DNA of 49,129 nucleotides, from assembly GCA_009773515.1 (NCBI GenBank), contig WSXX01000032.1, forward strand, positions 1 to 49,129, given 5' to 3'. Source of the DNA: Bacteroidota bacterium (lineage in GTDB: Bacteria > Bacteroidota > Bacteroidia > Bacteroidales > Lentimicrobiaceae). Both the position numbers and the translations under genes were made by a program. This document shows, piece by piece, positions 10,551 to 18,132 of the stretch (its first letter is position 1; the number at the start of each line of letters is the position of its first letter). The notes under the pieces were generated by a model. That model ran no database searches, was not told the origin of the DNA, and saw nothing but the letters and a program-made list of their open reading frames with translations.

Positions 10551-11218
10551 TAACCTACACCTTTGATGGTTTTAATACTTTCCATTCCTATTTTTTCTCT
10601 GATTTTTCTGATGTGAACATCAATGGTGCGTTCACCAACAATAACATCATTGCCCCACACTCCGGCAAATATTTCATCGCGGGTAAAAACTTTGTTCGGA
10701 CGTGAAGTCAACAGCAACAGAAGTTCAAACTCTTTTTTCGAAAGTTCGGTTTCTATTCCTCTTTTGATAACTACATACTTTTCTTTATCAATGATCAGGT
10801 CACCAAAAGTAATACGGCTTCCATCCTCGCTGGTTTGAGGGATTCTTCTGAGTAATGCTTTCACACGGCTGATAAATACCCGGGGTCTTACCGGTTTGCG
10901 GATGTAATCATCAGCTCCTGAATCGAAACCTTCAACCTGCGACATGTCTTCGCCACGGGCAGTAAGAAACGCCACTACTGTTTCCTTCAGATCGGGATGG
11001 TTTCTGATCTGCCGGCAGGCTTCGTAGCCGTCCATTCCGGGCATCATCACATCCAGAATAATCAGGTCAGGCCTGAACTGAACGGAAATATCCATAGCTT
11101 CCAGTCCGTTGCGGGCGCATTTGACATCAAAGCCCTCTTTCCTGAGATTATAACTCAGAAATTCAAGAATATCGGCTTCGTCATCTACCAGAAGAATACG
11201 GCCTTCAGTTTTATCCAT
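10538..11218 (-). CDS. OmpR/PhoB-family response regulator (orphan)
   Basis: 226 residues. Receiver domain residues 1-120: acidic pair D12-D13, phosphoacceptor D56 (LIILDVMMPGMDG), T86 (FLTARGE) and K108 (DYIRKPVRP). Residues ~130-226 are a winged-helix DNA-binding domain ending in VDVHIRKIREKIG and IKTIKGVGYYFT. It should activate or repress target promoters after phosphorylation by a sensor kinase. No kinase gene is adjacent; both neighbours face other ways, so the partner kinase must be encoded elsewhere. The gene converges on aroE with a 13-base overlap and has its own -7 box at 11238-11245. Confidence 0.95.
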   Translation of the reverse strand: MDKTEGRILLVDDEADILEFLSYNLRKEGFDVKCARNGLEAMDISVQFRPDLIILDVMMPGMDGYEACRQIRNHPDLKETVVAFLTARGEDMSQVEGFDSGADDYIRKPVRPRVFISRVKALLRRIPQTSEDGSRITFGDLIIDKEKYVVIKRGIETELSKKEFELLLLLTSRPNKVFTRDEIFAGVWGNDVIVGERTIDVHIRKIREKIGMESIKTIKGVGYYFT

Positions 11219-11237
11219 TTTAACTTTATTGAAACTG

Positions 11238-11245
11238 CAAATTTA
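11238..11245 (-). promoter_or_regulatory. -7 promoter box for the response regulator (TAAATTTG on minus strand)
   Basis: Perfect TAnnTTTG match ending 20 bases before the ATG at 11218, giving a very short leader. Confidence 0.55.
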
Positions 11246-11420
11246 GATGCAGCATTTAAAGTTAATGTAAAGTATATGTTAAGTTACTGTAACCAATTGA
11301 TATTCATGGCCGATATAACTGCAGTCTGATTTTTTATAAAGCTGTCCGGGTTTTCATTGTTGACAGGCAATTCTGTAAAACTTTTTCCCATTCAATTTAA
11401 CTTTCAACCTATAATTTAAG

Positions 11421-11428
11421 TACTTTTG
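11421..11428 (+). promoter_or_regulatory. -7 promoter box (TACTTTTG)
   Basis: Perfect TAnnTTTG match 53 bases upstream of the GTG at 11481. A second match, TAAATTTG at 11474-11481, overlaps the GTG itself and would start transcription inside the gene, so the upstream one is preferred. Confidence 0.5.
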
Positions 11429-11480
11429 ATTAAAATCCCTGAGGCCGCTCTGCCGGCTTATCAGCCAACAACTTAAATTT

Positions 11481-12020
11481 GTGAGCAGCATCAATACCAA
11501 GACCGGCATTTTAAATCCTCCCGGCAAACGGATTAAATTAGTTACAGAAAACAATGGAGGTTTTGCAGTTCTTATTTCCCGCGAAGGATTGTCGGGTCGG
11601 GCAATTTTTATTCTTTCTGTAATTATTTTCTGGCTGCTGATGATCATGGCGTGGGCATTTATGCTGGCTCAGTATGCTTTTGCCTGGAGTTTGCTTTCGC
11701 TTCCTTTCTGGGCGCTGGGCATGGTAACGCTGATTGCTTTCCTTAAAATGATTCGCTTACATCAATCGGTTGAAATTAAGGGCGGTCAGCTGCTTATTCA
11801 AAAAACATACAATGGTGTGACTTCTTACGCCGAAATTAATGTTAAGGACATATCTTCTGTTTCGCTGGTTGAGGGCACTTATAAGACCCTGGCAGGAATC
11901 ACCCGTAAAGGTGTTTATCCTGCTTTTATAAGCAAAGGCGAGGCTTTTGGTATTGGCGAATTGTGCAGCAGAGAGGAAAAACAATGGCTTGTAAATACTT
12001 TGAAATCGGTTCTTGAATAA
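11481..12020 (+). CDS. Two-helix membrane protein with PH-like C-terminal domain
   Basis: 179 residues from a GTG start; no ATG is available upstream before an in-frame stop at 11427. Residues ~40-90 form two adjacent transmembrane helices (IFILSVIIFWLLMIMAWAFML and a second Leu/Trp-rich segment). The remainder (SVEIKGGQLLIQKTYNGVTSYAEINVKDISSV ... EEKQWLVNTLKSVLE) has the alternating strands and terminal amphipathic helix of bacterial PH-like domains. That layout, a hairpin membrane anchor plus cytosolic PH-like domain, is seen in small proteins of unknown function. It precedes the cyclase-like gene by 18 bases, suggesting co-transcription. Function unknown. Confidence 0.7.
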   Translation: MSSINTKTGILNPPGKRIKLVTENNGGFAVLISREGLSGRAIFILSVIIFWLLMIMAWAFMLAQYAFAWSLLSLPFWALGMVTLIAFLKMIRLHQSVEIKGGQLLIQKTYNGVTSYAEINVKDISSVSLVEGTYKTLAGITRKGVYPAFISKGEAFGIGELCSREEKQWLVNTLKSVLE

Positions 12021-12038
12021 AACATAAAGCAACGGATA

Positions 12039-12971
12039 ATGAAAAATCATATCAAATCCATAGACCACGAAGGAATCAGGAAAATACTTCTTACCCACGA
12101 CAAACGGGTAATTTTTGAAAAAACCAATATTGTACCTGACGAAAAAAATTTACGTGAAGAGCTGGAGCAAAGTCTGGGGCTGGACAATGTTTCACAGAAA
12201 TCGGTGTTGGGTTTAGACATCTACCAATATAGTTCTTACGGCGAGTTTGAGCAGATGCTGATTCCATTTCTTTTCAAAACAATGCTCAGCTCAACCATTG
12301 ACTTGTGCATTGATAACCATCCGTTTATCTTTCAGAATTATTCGAAAGAACGGATTGAGAAGAATTTTATCAGCACCGGTGATGGTGGATTTCTCATTTT
12401 TGACACGCCGCTGCATTCTTTGCTTTTTGCAAGCAATTATGCCATAGTGCTAAGGATATACAACGCATTTCATTTCTTTCCACGTCTTCGCAAAATAATC
12501 GGTGGCATCAGCACCCGATATGCAATTACGTATGACAAGGTTTACTCATATGATGATAACTTTTATGGCAGAGCCATCATCAACAATGCGAGAATATTAT
12601 CGCGCGATAATCTGAACCGCTGCCTGATTGACGAACATGTACATCGCTGGTTTACGGTAAATATTGATGGCATGGAAAATCTTCAGGTAATTACCATCGA
12701 TGATGTTTCACATATTCATGAATTCAGCAATTACAGTTCGCTGCCTCTGGCTACCTCAAGTGATAAGATTTTCGGGCGTGAATCAAGCAGACGAGAAGGA
12801 ATCATTAATTCAGACATCCTGAAAATCGGTAAAATAAAGGCGAAAGAAACCGATATTAACATTTATAACCTTCACTTGCAGGTAAGTCTGAGCCTGGTTA
12901 ACAACGATGACGATTCACAAAAAAAGATTGTAACCGTAAGCCTCGGAAACCTGAATACTTCAGGAATCTGA
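12039..12971 (+). CDS. Divergent class III nucleotidyl-cyclase-like protein
   Basis: 310 residues, no signal peptide or membrane helix. Residues ~53-200 follow the class III cyclase pattern: first metal aspartate in VLGLDIYQYS (D60), STGDGGFLIF with the second aspartate (D115), a helix, then GGISTRYAITYDKVY and YGRAIINNARIL with an arginine (R185) where the transition-state arginine is expected. The lysine that selects adenine and normally precedes the GD motif is absent (I111/S112), and the asparagine four residues before the arginine is displaced (I181, with N182/N183). It may be a cyclase of unusual specificity or an inactive nucleotide-binding regulator. It lies 18 bases after the PH-like membrane protein gene. 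Fold assignment is by motif order only. Confidence 0.6.
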   Translation: MKNHIKSIDHEGIRKILLTHDKRVIFEKTNIVPDEKNLREELEQSLGLDNVSQKSVLGLDIYQYSSYGEFEQMLIPFLFKTMLSSTIDLCIDNHPFIFQNYSKERIEKNFISTGDGGFLIFDTPLHSLLFASNYAIVLRIYNAFHFFPRLRKIIGGISTRYAITYDKVYSYDDNFYGRAIINNARILSRDNLNRCLIDEHVHRWFTVNIDGMENLQVITIDDVSHIHEFSNYSSLPLATSSDKIFGRESSRREGIINSDILKIGKIKAKETDINIYNLHLQVSLSLVNNDDDSQKKIVTVSLGNLNTSGI

Positions 12972-13037
12972 TCATTTTTCAGGCTAATTTCTTTTGGACG
13001 CTGACTGTTAACCTTATAATCATAAAACCCATTTGTT

Positions 13038-14555
13038 ATGTGTGCTTTAAAGATTCTGCCGGTAGCTAAAATCAGGGAAGCCGATGCTTATACCATTGAT
13101 CATGAGCCAATAAGTTCCATTGATCTGATGGAAAGAGCTGCAACAGCATGTTTCCGTTGGATAAAGGGAATGGCCGGGTCTTTTCAGAATGTTAAAGTCA
13201 TATGCGGAACAGGCAACAATGGCGGAGATGGTTTGGCCATATCCCGAATGTTGCATCACAGCGGTTTTGAAGTTGAGGTATTTGTAATCAGGTTCAGCCA
13301 GGATTCAACCGATGATTTTGAAGTGAATTTTAACCGCCTCGCAGATTTGCCGGGGCTTATTATTACTGATATTTACGAACAGGATACTGAAATCGGAATC
13401 GAAGAAAGCGACCTTGTAATTGATGCCATGCTTGGCTCCGGAATCAGTCGCCCTTTGTCAGGATTACTTGCCCGGGTTGTGGATCAGGTAAATAAAAGCG
13501 GTGCTATGGTTTTATCCATTGATATGCCAACAGGACTTTTTACTGATTCTCCTGTTGATCCGCGAAATTCTGTAATCGTAAAAGCTGATTATACCTTGTC
13601 GTTTCAACTTCCTAAAAAGGCGTTTCTTATCCCTGAAAATGAAGTTTATGTTGGCGAATGGGTATTGCTTGACATTGGACTGCATCCTGAATTTATTGAT
13701 AAGGTTGATTGTAAAGATTTATTTATCGAAAAGGAGGATTGCATAAACCTTCACCGAAAACGTGCAAAATTTGCACATAAGGGCCATTTTGGTCACGCAC
13801 TTTTAATTGCAGGTAGCACCGGTTATTTTGGAGCTGCGGTTATGGCTTCAAGAGCCTGTTTGCGGTCCGGGGCAGGTTTACTCACTACGCATGTGCCGGG
13901 CGATGGATTTCTGGTAATGCAGACTTCTGTGGTTGAAGCTATGATAAGTATTGATCCTGAGGATGTTTGCTATAGTTCTCTGCCTTTACTGGATACATAC
14001 AATGCCATTGGAGTTGGCCCAGGACTGGGCATGGCTTCTGAAACTCAGGCTGCACTTAAGCTGCTTATTCAGCAGACTTCAGTTCCAATGGTTTTGGATG
14101 CAGATGCACTGAATATTATCTCTGAAAATAAAACATGGTTGTCTTTTTTGCCTGCCGGAAGTATTCTAACCCCACATCCAAAAGAGTTTGAAAGGCTCAC
14201 CGGCCCGACAGCAAATCATTTTGACAGGCTTGAGATGCTGCGTGCATTTGCAATCAGATTCAAACTTTATGTAATTCTTAAAGGGGCATATTCCGCATTG
14301 GCTACACCTGACGGAACTCTCTATTTCAACTCAACCGGTAATCCGGGAATGGCAACCGGTGGAAGCGGCGATGTGCTTACCGGGATCATTTTAGGGCTTT
14401 TATCATCGGGTTATCCAGCCCGAGATGCATGCATACTTGGTATGTGGCTTCATGGCAAAGCCGGCGACATAGCAGCAGAAAAACACGGCTACGAAGCAAT
14501 GCTGGCCAGTGATTTGGTTGATAATCTTGGGAAGGCGTTCAGGAAGTTGTATTGA
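13038..14555 (+). CDS. nnr: Bifunctional NAD(P)H-hydrate epimerase / ADP-dependent dehydratase
   Basis: 505 residues; repairs hydrated NAD(P)H. The N-terminal YjeF_N epimerase domain (about 1-215) shows READAYTI, SIDLMERAA, ICGTGNNGGDGLAISR and DAMLGSGISRPLSG. The C-terminal dehydratase domain (about 235-505) shows KGHFGHALLIAGS, GVGPGLG, VLDADALNII, LTPHPKEFERLTG, LKGAYSALATPDG and the catalytic GGSGDVLTGIILGLL. Length is typical of the fused form. It stands alone on the plus strand 66 bases after the cyclase-like gene. Confidence 0.95.
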   Translation: MCALKILPVAKIREADAYTIDHEPISSIDLMERAATACFRWIKGMAGSFQNVKVICGTGNNGGDGLAISRMLHHSGFEVEVFVIRFSQDSTDDFEVNFNRLADLPGLIITDIYEQDTEIGIEESDLVIDAMLGSGISRPLSGLLARVVDQVNKSGAMVLSIDMPTGLFTDSPVDPRNSVIVKADYTLSFQLPKKAFLIPENEVYVGEWVLLDIGLHPEFIDKVDCKDLFIEKEDCINLHRKRAKFAHKGHFGHALLIAGSTGYFGAAVMASRACLRSGAGLLTTHVPGDGFLVMQTSVVEAMISIDPEDVCYSSLPLLDTYNAIGVGPGLGMASETQAALKLLIQQTSVPMVLDADALNIISENKTWLSFLPAGSILTPHPKEFERLTGPTANHFDRLEMLRAFAIRFKLYVILKGAYSALATPDGTLYFNSTGNPGMATGGSGDVLTGIILGLLSSGYPARDACILGMWLHGKAGDIAAEKHGYEAMLASDLVDNLGKAFRKLY

Positions 14556-14559
14556 GGGA

Positions 14560-14640
14560 GAATTTCTAATTTCTAATTTCTAGATTCAGATTTCGGATTG
14601 ACATAACAAGTCTTTCCGCCCGAGCGGATCGGCTAGCTTT
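14560..14640. repeat. Degenerate intergenic repeat with partial palindromic module
   Basis: Starts with iterated AATTTCT units, then a stretch from about 14600 (CATAACAAGTCTTTCCGC followed by CCGAGCGG) similar to the element at 21761-21813 (CCTAACAAGTTTTTCCGC followed by CCGAGGCGG). It looks like a decayed copy of the same intergenic repeat. Confidence 0.55.
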
Positions 14641-14654
14641 TGTGCATTGGTTAC

Positions 14655-15632
14655 TTATGGTTTTATGTTCCATTCTATTGGTTTCAACCTGTCAGCTATA
14701 GTCGTTAATGTTTTCAATATTTCTGTTTCGGGAGGAACTATACCAAAAATTATTTCGCTGAAGTTGTCTGTGTAAACGCTTTTGATCTTACTCCAGGTGT
14801 CTGCCGTTTCTGAAAATATTATTGCTTTCGAAGGGTGATTAGCTAACCAATCATTGTTGTTTTTGAAACTTTCAATGTCGTCATTGGCTACTTGTAAAAG
14901 CATTGTATCAAATTCGTCTGACTGAAAGAAAGATTTGAGTTTATTGTCTTTCAGCATTAAATTAATATCGTAAGTATGACGGATTTTATTTCTCAAATCG
15001 GTAATTGGTTCTTTTGTATGAGAAAAACGAACCAAACTCATTATCTTTTCGCATAAAGTTCTTTTCGGATTCAATGCTAACACTTCTAATGGATTCAATC
15101 CGTATTCGTCAATAAGCATTTGTTGGTTATTATGCATCATCATCTCGTAAATGAAAGAACTGATTTTGGTTGTTGTGTAAGGTTCAAAATGCCCTAGCCA
15201 GGTAGATTCTAGAATGATTATATCCCGAACCTGACCAAAATGACCTGTAAAAAGTCGTGGATAGTTGTGCGCCGTTTTGCGTATCATTCCAACCTTATTG
15301 GTAATGCCATCAATTTCTATTTCAGGAAGCACGTTTGAAACACAAGTGGAAATCTTTTTGATTTTGGTTTTAAGTTGATTGCCTGTTTCGTTTTCTTTCC
15401 CTAAAACTACTAAATCGATGTCTTCTGAAAAGCGATGTATTAGTCCAAAGCATTTTGACAATGCCGTTCCACCTTTGAAAACGGTCTCCTTGCCAATTTC
15501 GTTATTAAAAATGGTGTATAATGCGAATGTTACCCAATAATCTTTTTCGATGTAAATTTCTCTTATGCCTTTTTGTTGCGAAGTAGCAATAACAGCATTT
15601 TGAAAAAGTTCCTTATTTTCGTGTAATCTCAT
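14655..15632 (-). CDS. abiEii: AbiEii-type nucleotidyltransferase toxin
   Basis: 325 residues. The nucleotidyltransferase core is visible as FKGGTALSKCFGLI (residues 52-65) followed by RFSEDIDLVV with the metal aspartates D71 and D73, then the long helical C-terminal half typical of AbiEii/AbiGii toxins (e.g. NPKRTLCEKIMSLVRFS and IRHTYDINLML). AbiEii proteins are the toxins of type IV toxin-antitoxin/abortive-infection systems; studied relatives transfer nucleotides to tRNA and block growth. It overlaps the upstream abiEi gene by 4 bases, so the two are translationally coupled. Assignment is strong at family level; phage defence is inferred from the family. Confidence 0.9.
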   Translation of the reverse strand: MRLHENKELFQNAVIATSQQKGIREIYIEKDYWVTFALYTIFNNEIGKETVFKGGTALSKCFGLIHRFSEDIDLVVLGKENETGNQLKTKIKKISTCVSNVLPEIEIDGITNKVGMIRKTAHNYPRLFTGHFGQVRDIIILESTWLGHFEPYTTTKISSFIYEMMMHNNQQMLIDEYGLNPLEVLALNPKRTLCEKIMSLVRFSHTKEPITDLRNKIRHTYDINLMLKDNKLKSFFQSDEFDTMLLQVANDDIESFKNNNDWLANHPSKAIIFSETADTWSKIKSVYTDNFSEIIFGIVPPETEILKTLTTIADRLKPIEWNIKP

Positions 15633-16354
15633 TTAATATTCCAGTTTTCTGTGGTTGGTAATTGTGTTTTTTCAAACCCGTATTCGTATTTCGAAAGCGG
15701 ATTTAAACTCTTCTTTAATACTGTTAAGTCGCTTAATGTTATTATGTTTTCCAATAAAGCACCTAAAAAACCTCTCACTCTTGGTGGGTAAGCTAAACTG
15801 CATTTTATTATAAGCCTTGTTTCTGTCGGATTCAGGTCTTTCAATCTTTTTGAAAGAATTTTAATTGCAGAACTTTTATCCAGATCAGGAATTTGTTTGA
15901 AATCTTTTAATGCGTCTAACAATTCCAATAAATAAAAATTATTGTCCATGACGTCCACATAGCTTTTTACAGGTGTTGCTTTTAAATTGCCGCGTGAAAC
16001 TGTAATTCGTTTATTTCTGCATGCAATTTTTATAGTCTTTGGAATTTGTGTCGTCAAACCTAAACGGTTATATAGGGTGGTACCCGTTATGTAGGCAACG
16101 CGCTTCCCTTTTTCAAACAGATAGGGTTTTAGAAGTTCATCTTCATTGGGTTTCAGTTCACCAAAAACGGTTTTCCTGGGCTTATAAAACACGCCTGTTG
16201 AAACCCTTTTGATTAGGCCTTTGGCAATGAGCCGTTCAATGGCTTTGGCAGCCGCAACAAATTCTTGCGGTTCAACCTCCAACTGCTCGTATTTAAACGT
16301 TGTACCTTCAGCTAACTTGCTGATTATTTTCTGTATGTTTTGTGTTACTCTCAT
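15629..16354 (-). CDS. abiEi: AbiEi-type antitoxin and transcriptional autorepressor (DUF6088-like)
   Basis: 241 residues. The N-terminal ~65 residues form a winged helix (QKIISKLAEGTTFKYEQLE, AIERLIAKGLIKRVSTGVFYKPRKTVFGE). The remainder is the AbiEi antitoxin body (GKRVAYITGTTLYNRLGLTTQIP, TIKIACRNKRITVSRG). In characterised AbiE systems the AbiEi protein binds inverted repeats in its own promoter to repress the operon and counteracts AbiEii. Here a perfect 12-bp inverted repeat lies 29 bases upstream of the ATG, next to a -7 box, fitting that model. It is the first gene of the abiEi-abiEii pair. Confidence 0.9.
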   Translation of the reverse strand: MRVTQNIQKIISKLAEGTTFKYEQLEVEPQEFVAAAKAIERLIAKGLIKRVSTGVFYKPRKTVFGELKPNEDELLKPYLFEKGKRVAYITGTTLYNRLGLTTQIPKTIKIACRNKRITVSRGNLKATPVKSYVDVMDNNFYLLELLDALKDFKQIPDLDKSSAIKILSKRLKDLNPTETRLIIKCSLAYPPRVRGFLGALLENIITLSDLTVLKKSLNPLSKYEYGFEKTQLPTTENWNIK

Positions 16355-16361
16355 TGTTCCG

Positions 16362-16369
16362 CAAAAGTA
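16362..16369 (-). promoter_or_regulatory. -7 promoter box of abiE (TACTTTTG on minus strand)
   Basis: Perfect TAnnTTTG whose last base is 8 bases before the abiEi ATG (16354), so transcription would start at or next to the start codon. Confidence 0.65.
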
Positions 16370-16382
16370 GGAAATTTTATTA

Positions 16383-16418
16383 AAATGTCAAGTAAACGGA
16401 ACAGAATACTTGACATTT
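16383..16418. promoter_or_regulatory. AbiEi operator: perfect 12-bp inverted repeat
   Basis: AAATGTCAAGTA (16383-16394) and TACTTGACATTT (16407-16418) are exact inverse complements separated by 12 bases. A further half-site, CTTGACATT, lies at 16448-16456. They cover the -33 region of the abiE promoter, where an autorepressor would act. Confidence 0.8.
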
Positions 16419-16564
16419 CAGGTATATTATTTTTTGGATAACCAAACCTTGACATTCATATGTAAATATTATTGTTCATCGGAGGTTGCGAGAGTATTCT
16501 TCGATTCTCAGATATGGTGGCCTACTTTCCCTGAATAACCTATGTCATAATTCAACACAAAAAA

Positions 16565-16596
16565 CCCGCCATTCCGGCGTTGCTCCGGAAGGCGGG
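16565..16596 (-). terminator. Rho-independent terminator of pyrBI
   Basis: CCCGCC-A-TTCCGG / CCGGAA-GGCGGG stem with a 7-base loop; on the minus strand it is followed by six T residues. It lies 19 bases after the pyrI stop codon. Confidence 0.9.
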
Positions 16597-16614
16597 CTTA
16601 AACTTTACAGGTTA

Positions 16615-17082
16615 TCAGAGTATATCGATGTTGTTTTTAGCAGTGATCTTTTCGCAGTAATGACATTGAAGTTTAAGGTCTTCTTTGTTGATGACGAGAA
16701 ACCTGGTTGGAACATTCTGACTGTTGGTGATACAATTCGGATTTACACATTTCACCAGTTTGTGAATTTCGTCGGGAATTACAACCTGACGTTTTTCAGT
16801 TACTTTGTAATCCTTAATAATAATAAGCGTTGCGGTAGGAGCTACCAGTGCAATTTTATCAATTTGTTCTCTTTTGAAAAATTTGCCACTCACTTTAATA
16901 ATCCCCTTTTTGCCGTATTTGCGGCTTTCAAGGTTGAAGCCAACGGTAACCTGAGTGCCAATGGCTTCGAGGTTAAGAATCCGCACAACCCTGAAAACAA
17001 CACCGGCGGGAATATGGTCGATTACCGTTCCGTTTTCAATGGCTGAAACAACCAGCTCTTTTCTTATATTTTCGTTTTCCAT
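16615..17082 (-). CDS. pyrI: Aspartate carbamoyltransferase regulatory chain
   Basis: 155 residues. N-terminal allosteric (nucleotide-binding) domain: IENGTVIDHIPAG and VTVGFNLESRKYGKKGIIKV. C-terminal zinc domain with four cysteines in the expected C-x4-C ... C-x2-C pattern (C112, C117, C140, C143: KCVNPNCITN and LQCHYCEK). It pairs with PyrB to make the feedback-regulated ATCase holoenzyme of pyrimidine synthesis. It follows pyrB by 29 bases on the same strand and ends at a clear terminator. Confidence 0.97.
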   Translation of the reverse strand: MENENIRKELVVSAIENGTVIDHIPAGVVFRVVRILNLEAIGTQVTVGFNLESRKYGKKGIIKVSGKFFKREQIDKIALVAPTATLIIIKDYKVTEKRQVVIPDEIHKLVKCVNPNCITNSQNVPTRFLVINKEDLKLQCHYCEKITAKNNIDIL

Positions 17083-17111
17083 TTTTTTTCTGCTCTTTTA
17101 TTGATGATGAA

Positions 17112-18020
17112 TTATTTCACTCCCAGAATGGTGGCAAGCAATGCCTGACGCACATAAACACCGTTCAATGCCTGTTGAAAATAGTAAGCCTGCGGGGTTG
17201 AATCAACGTCTTCGGTAATTTCATTTACCCTTGGCAGGGGATGAAGTACGCGCATATTTTCCTTGCAGCCTTCAAGCATACTGGCGGTGAGGATGTAAGC
17301 GTTTTTAACCTTTTCATATTCGATCGGATCAGAAAATCTTTCTTTTTGAATGCGGGTCATGTAAATGATATCAGCAACTTTCATCACATCAGCCAGCTCG
17401 GTGTATTGATGGTACTCAAGGTTATTGTTCTTGATGTGCATTTTTACATAACTCGGCAGCTTCAGTTCAAATGGCGATACCAGATGAAACGTTGTGTTGA
17501 AGTTGCACATGGCCATAACGTTCGAGTGCACAGTTCGCCCGTATTTGAGGTCACCTACGAAAGCTACGTTCAGCCCGTCGAGTTTTCCCTGTGTTTTTCT
17601 GATTGAATATAAATCGAGCAAACATTGTGTCGGGTGTTGATTTCCGCCATCGCCGGCATTTATGATCGGAACTCCTGAAACCTCACTTGCAAAACGTGCA
17701 CTTCCTTCGCGGGGATGTCGCATTACAATAATATCGCTGTAGTTTGCAACGGTAAGGATGGTATCTTTAAGTGATTCGCCTTTCGATACACTGGAATTTG
17801 ATGCATCTGAAAATCCTATAACCTTAGCGCCCAAACGCGATGCTGCGCTCTCAAAACTCAACCGTGTACGTGTTGAAGGTTCAAAAAATAAAGTGGCAAC
17901 CACAAAATCTTCAAGGATTTTTTGTGTTGGTCGTTTCTCAAATTCTTCCGCAAGGTCAAGAATTCTGATTACTTCTGCCTTGCTGTAATCGGTGATGGAT
18001 ACTAAGCTCCGGTTTTTCAT
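17112..18020 (-). CDS. pyrB: Aspartate carbamoyltransferase catalytic chain
   Basis: 302 residues; joins carbamoyl phosphate and aspartate to N-carbamoyl-L-aspartate. Active-site motifs are all present: FEPSTRTRLSFE (47-57), SVSKGESLKDT, MRHPREGSA, GGNQHPTQCLLD, FVGDLKYGRTVHS, YMTRIQKERF and VLHPLPRVNEI. Length matches the family. It is the first gene of pyrBI; a -7 box lies at 18052-18059, leaving a leader of about 25 bases, too short for a pyrBI-style attenuator. Confidence 0.98.
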   Translation of the reverse strand: MKNRSLVSITDYSKAEVIRILDLAEEFEKRPTQKILEDFVVATLFFEPSTRTRLSFESAASRLGAKVIGFSDASNSSVSKGESLKDTILTVANYSDIIVMRHPREGSARFASEVSGVPIINAGDGGNQHPTQCLLDLYSIRKTQGKLDGLNVAFVGDLKYGRTVHSNVMAMCNFNTTFHLVSPFELKLPSYVKMHIKNNNLEYHQYTELADVMKVADIIYMTRIQKERFSDPIEYEKVKNAYILTASMLEGCKENMRVLHPLPRVNEITEDVDSTPQAYYFQQALNGVYVRQALLATILGVK

Positions 18021-18051
18021 GTTTTCGTGTCGGATTTTGGTTTACGTTTTA

Positions 18052-18059
18052 CAAAAATA
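18052..18059 (-). promoter_or_regulatory. -7 promoter box of pyrBI (TATTTTTG on minus strand)
   Basis: Perfect TAnnTTTG match 31 bases upstream of the pyrB ATG at 18020. Confidence 0.55.
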
Positions 18060-18108
18060 ATTAACCCTCAATTTTAAAGGCCGTTTTGTTAATAACTGGT
18101 AAAAAAAA

Positions 18109-18127
18109 AGCCCCGATAAACGGGGCT
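18109..18127 (-). terminator. Rho-independent terminator of the cPGS-like gene
   Basis: AGCCCCG-ATAAA-CGGGGCT hairpin followed on the minus strand by nine or more T residues, just after the stop at 18133. It separates this gene from pyrBI. Confidence 0.9.
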
Positions 18128-18132
18128 CAAAA

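Noticed and set aside
16486-17046. 186-codon plus-strand frame
   Set aside because: It is antisense to pyrI and crosses the pyrBI terminator hairpin.
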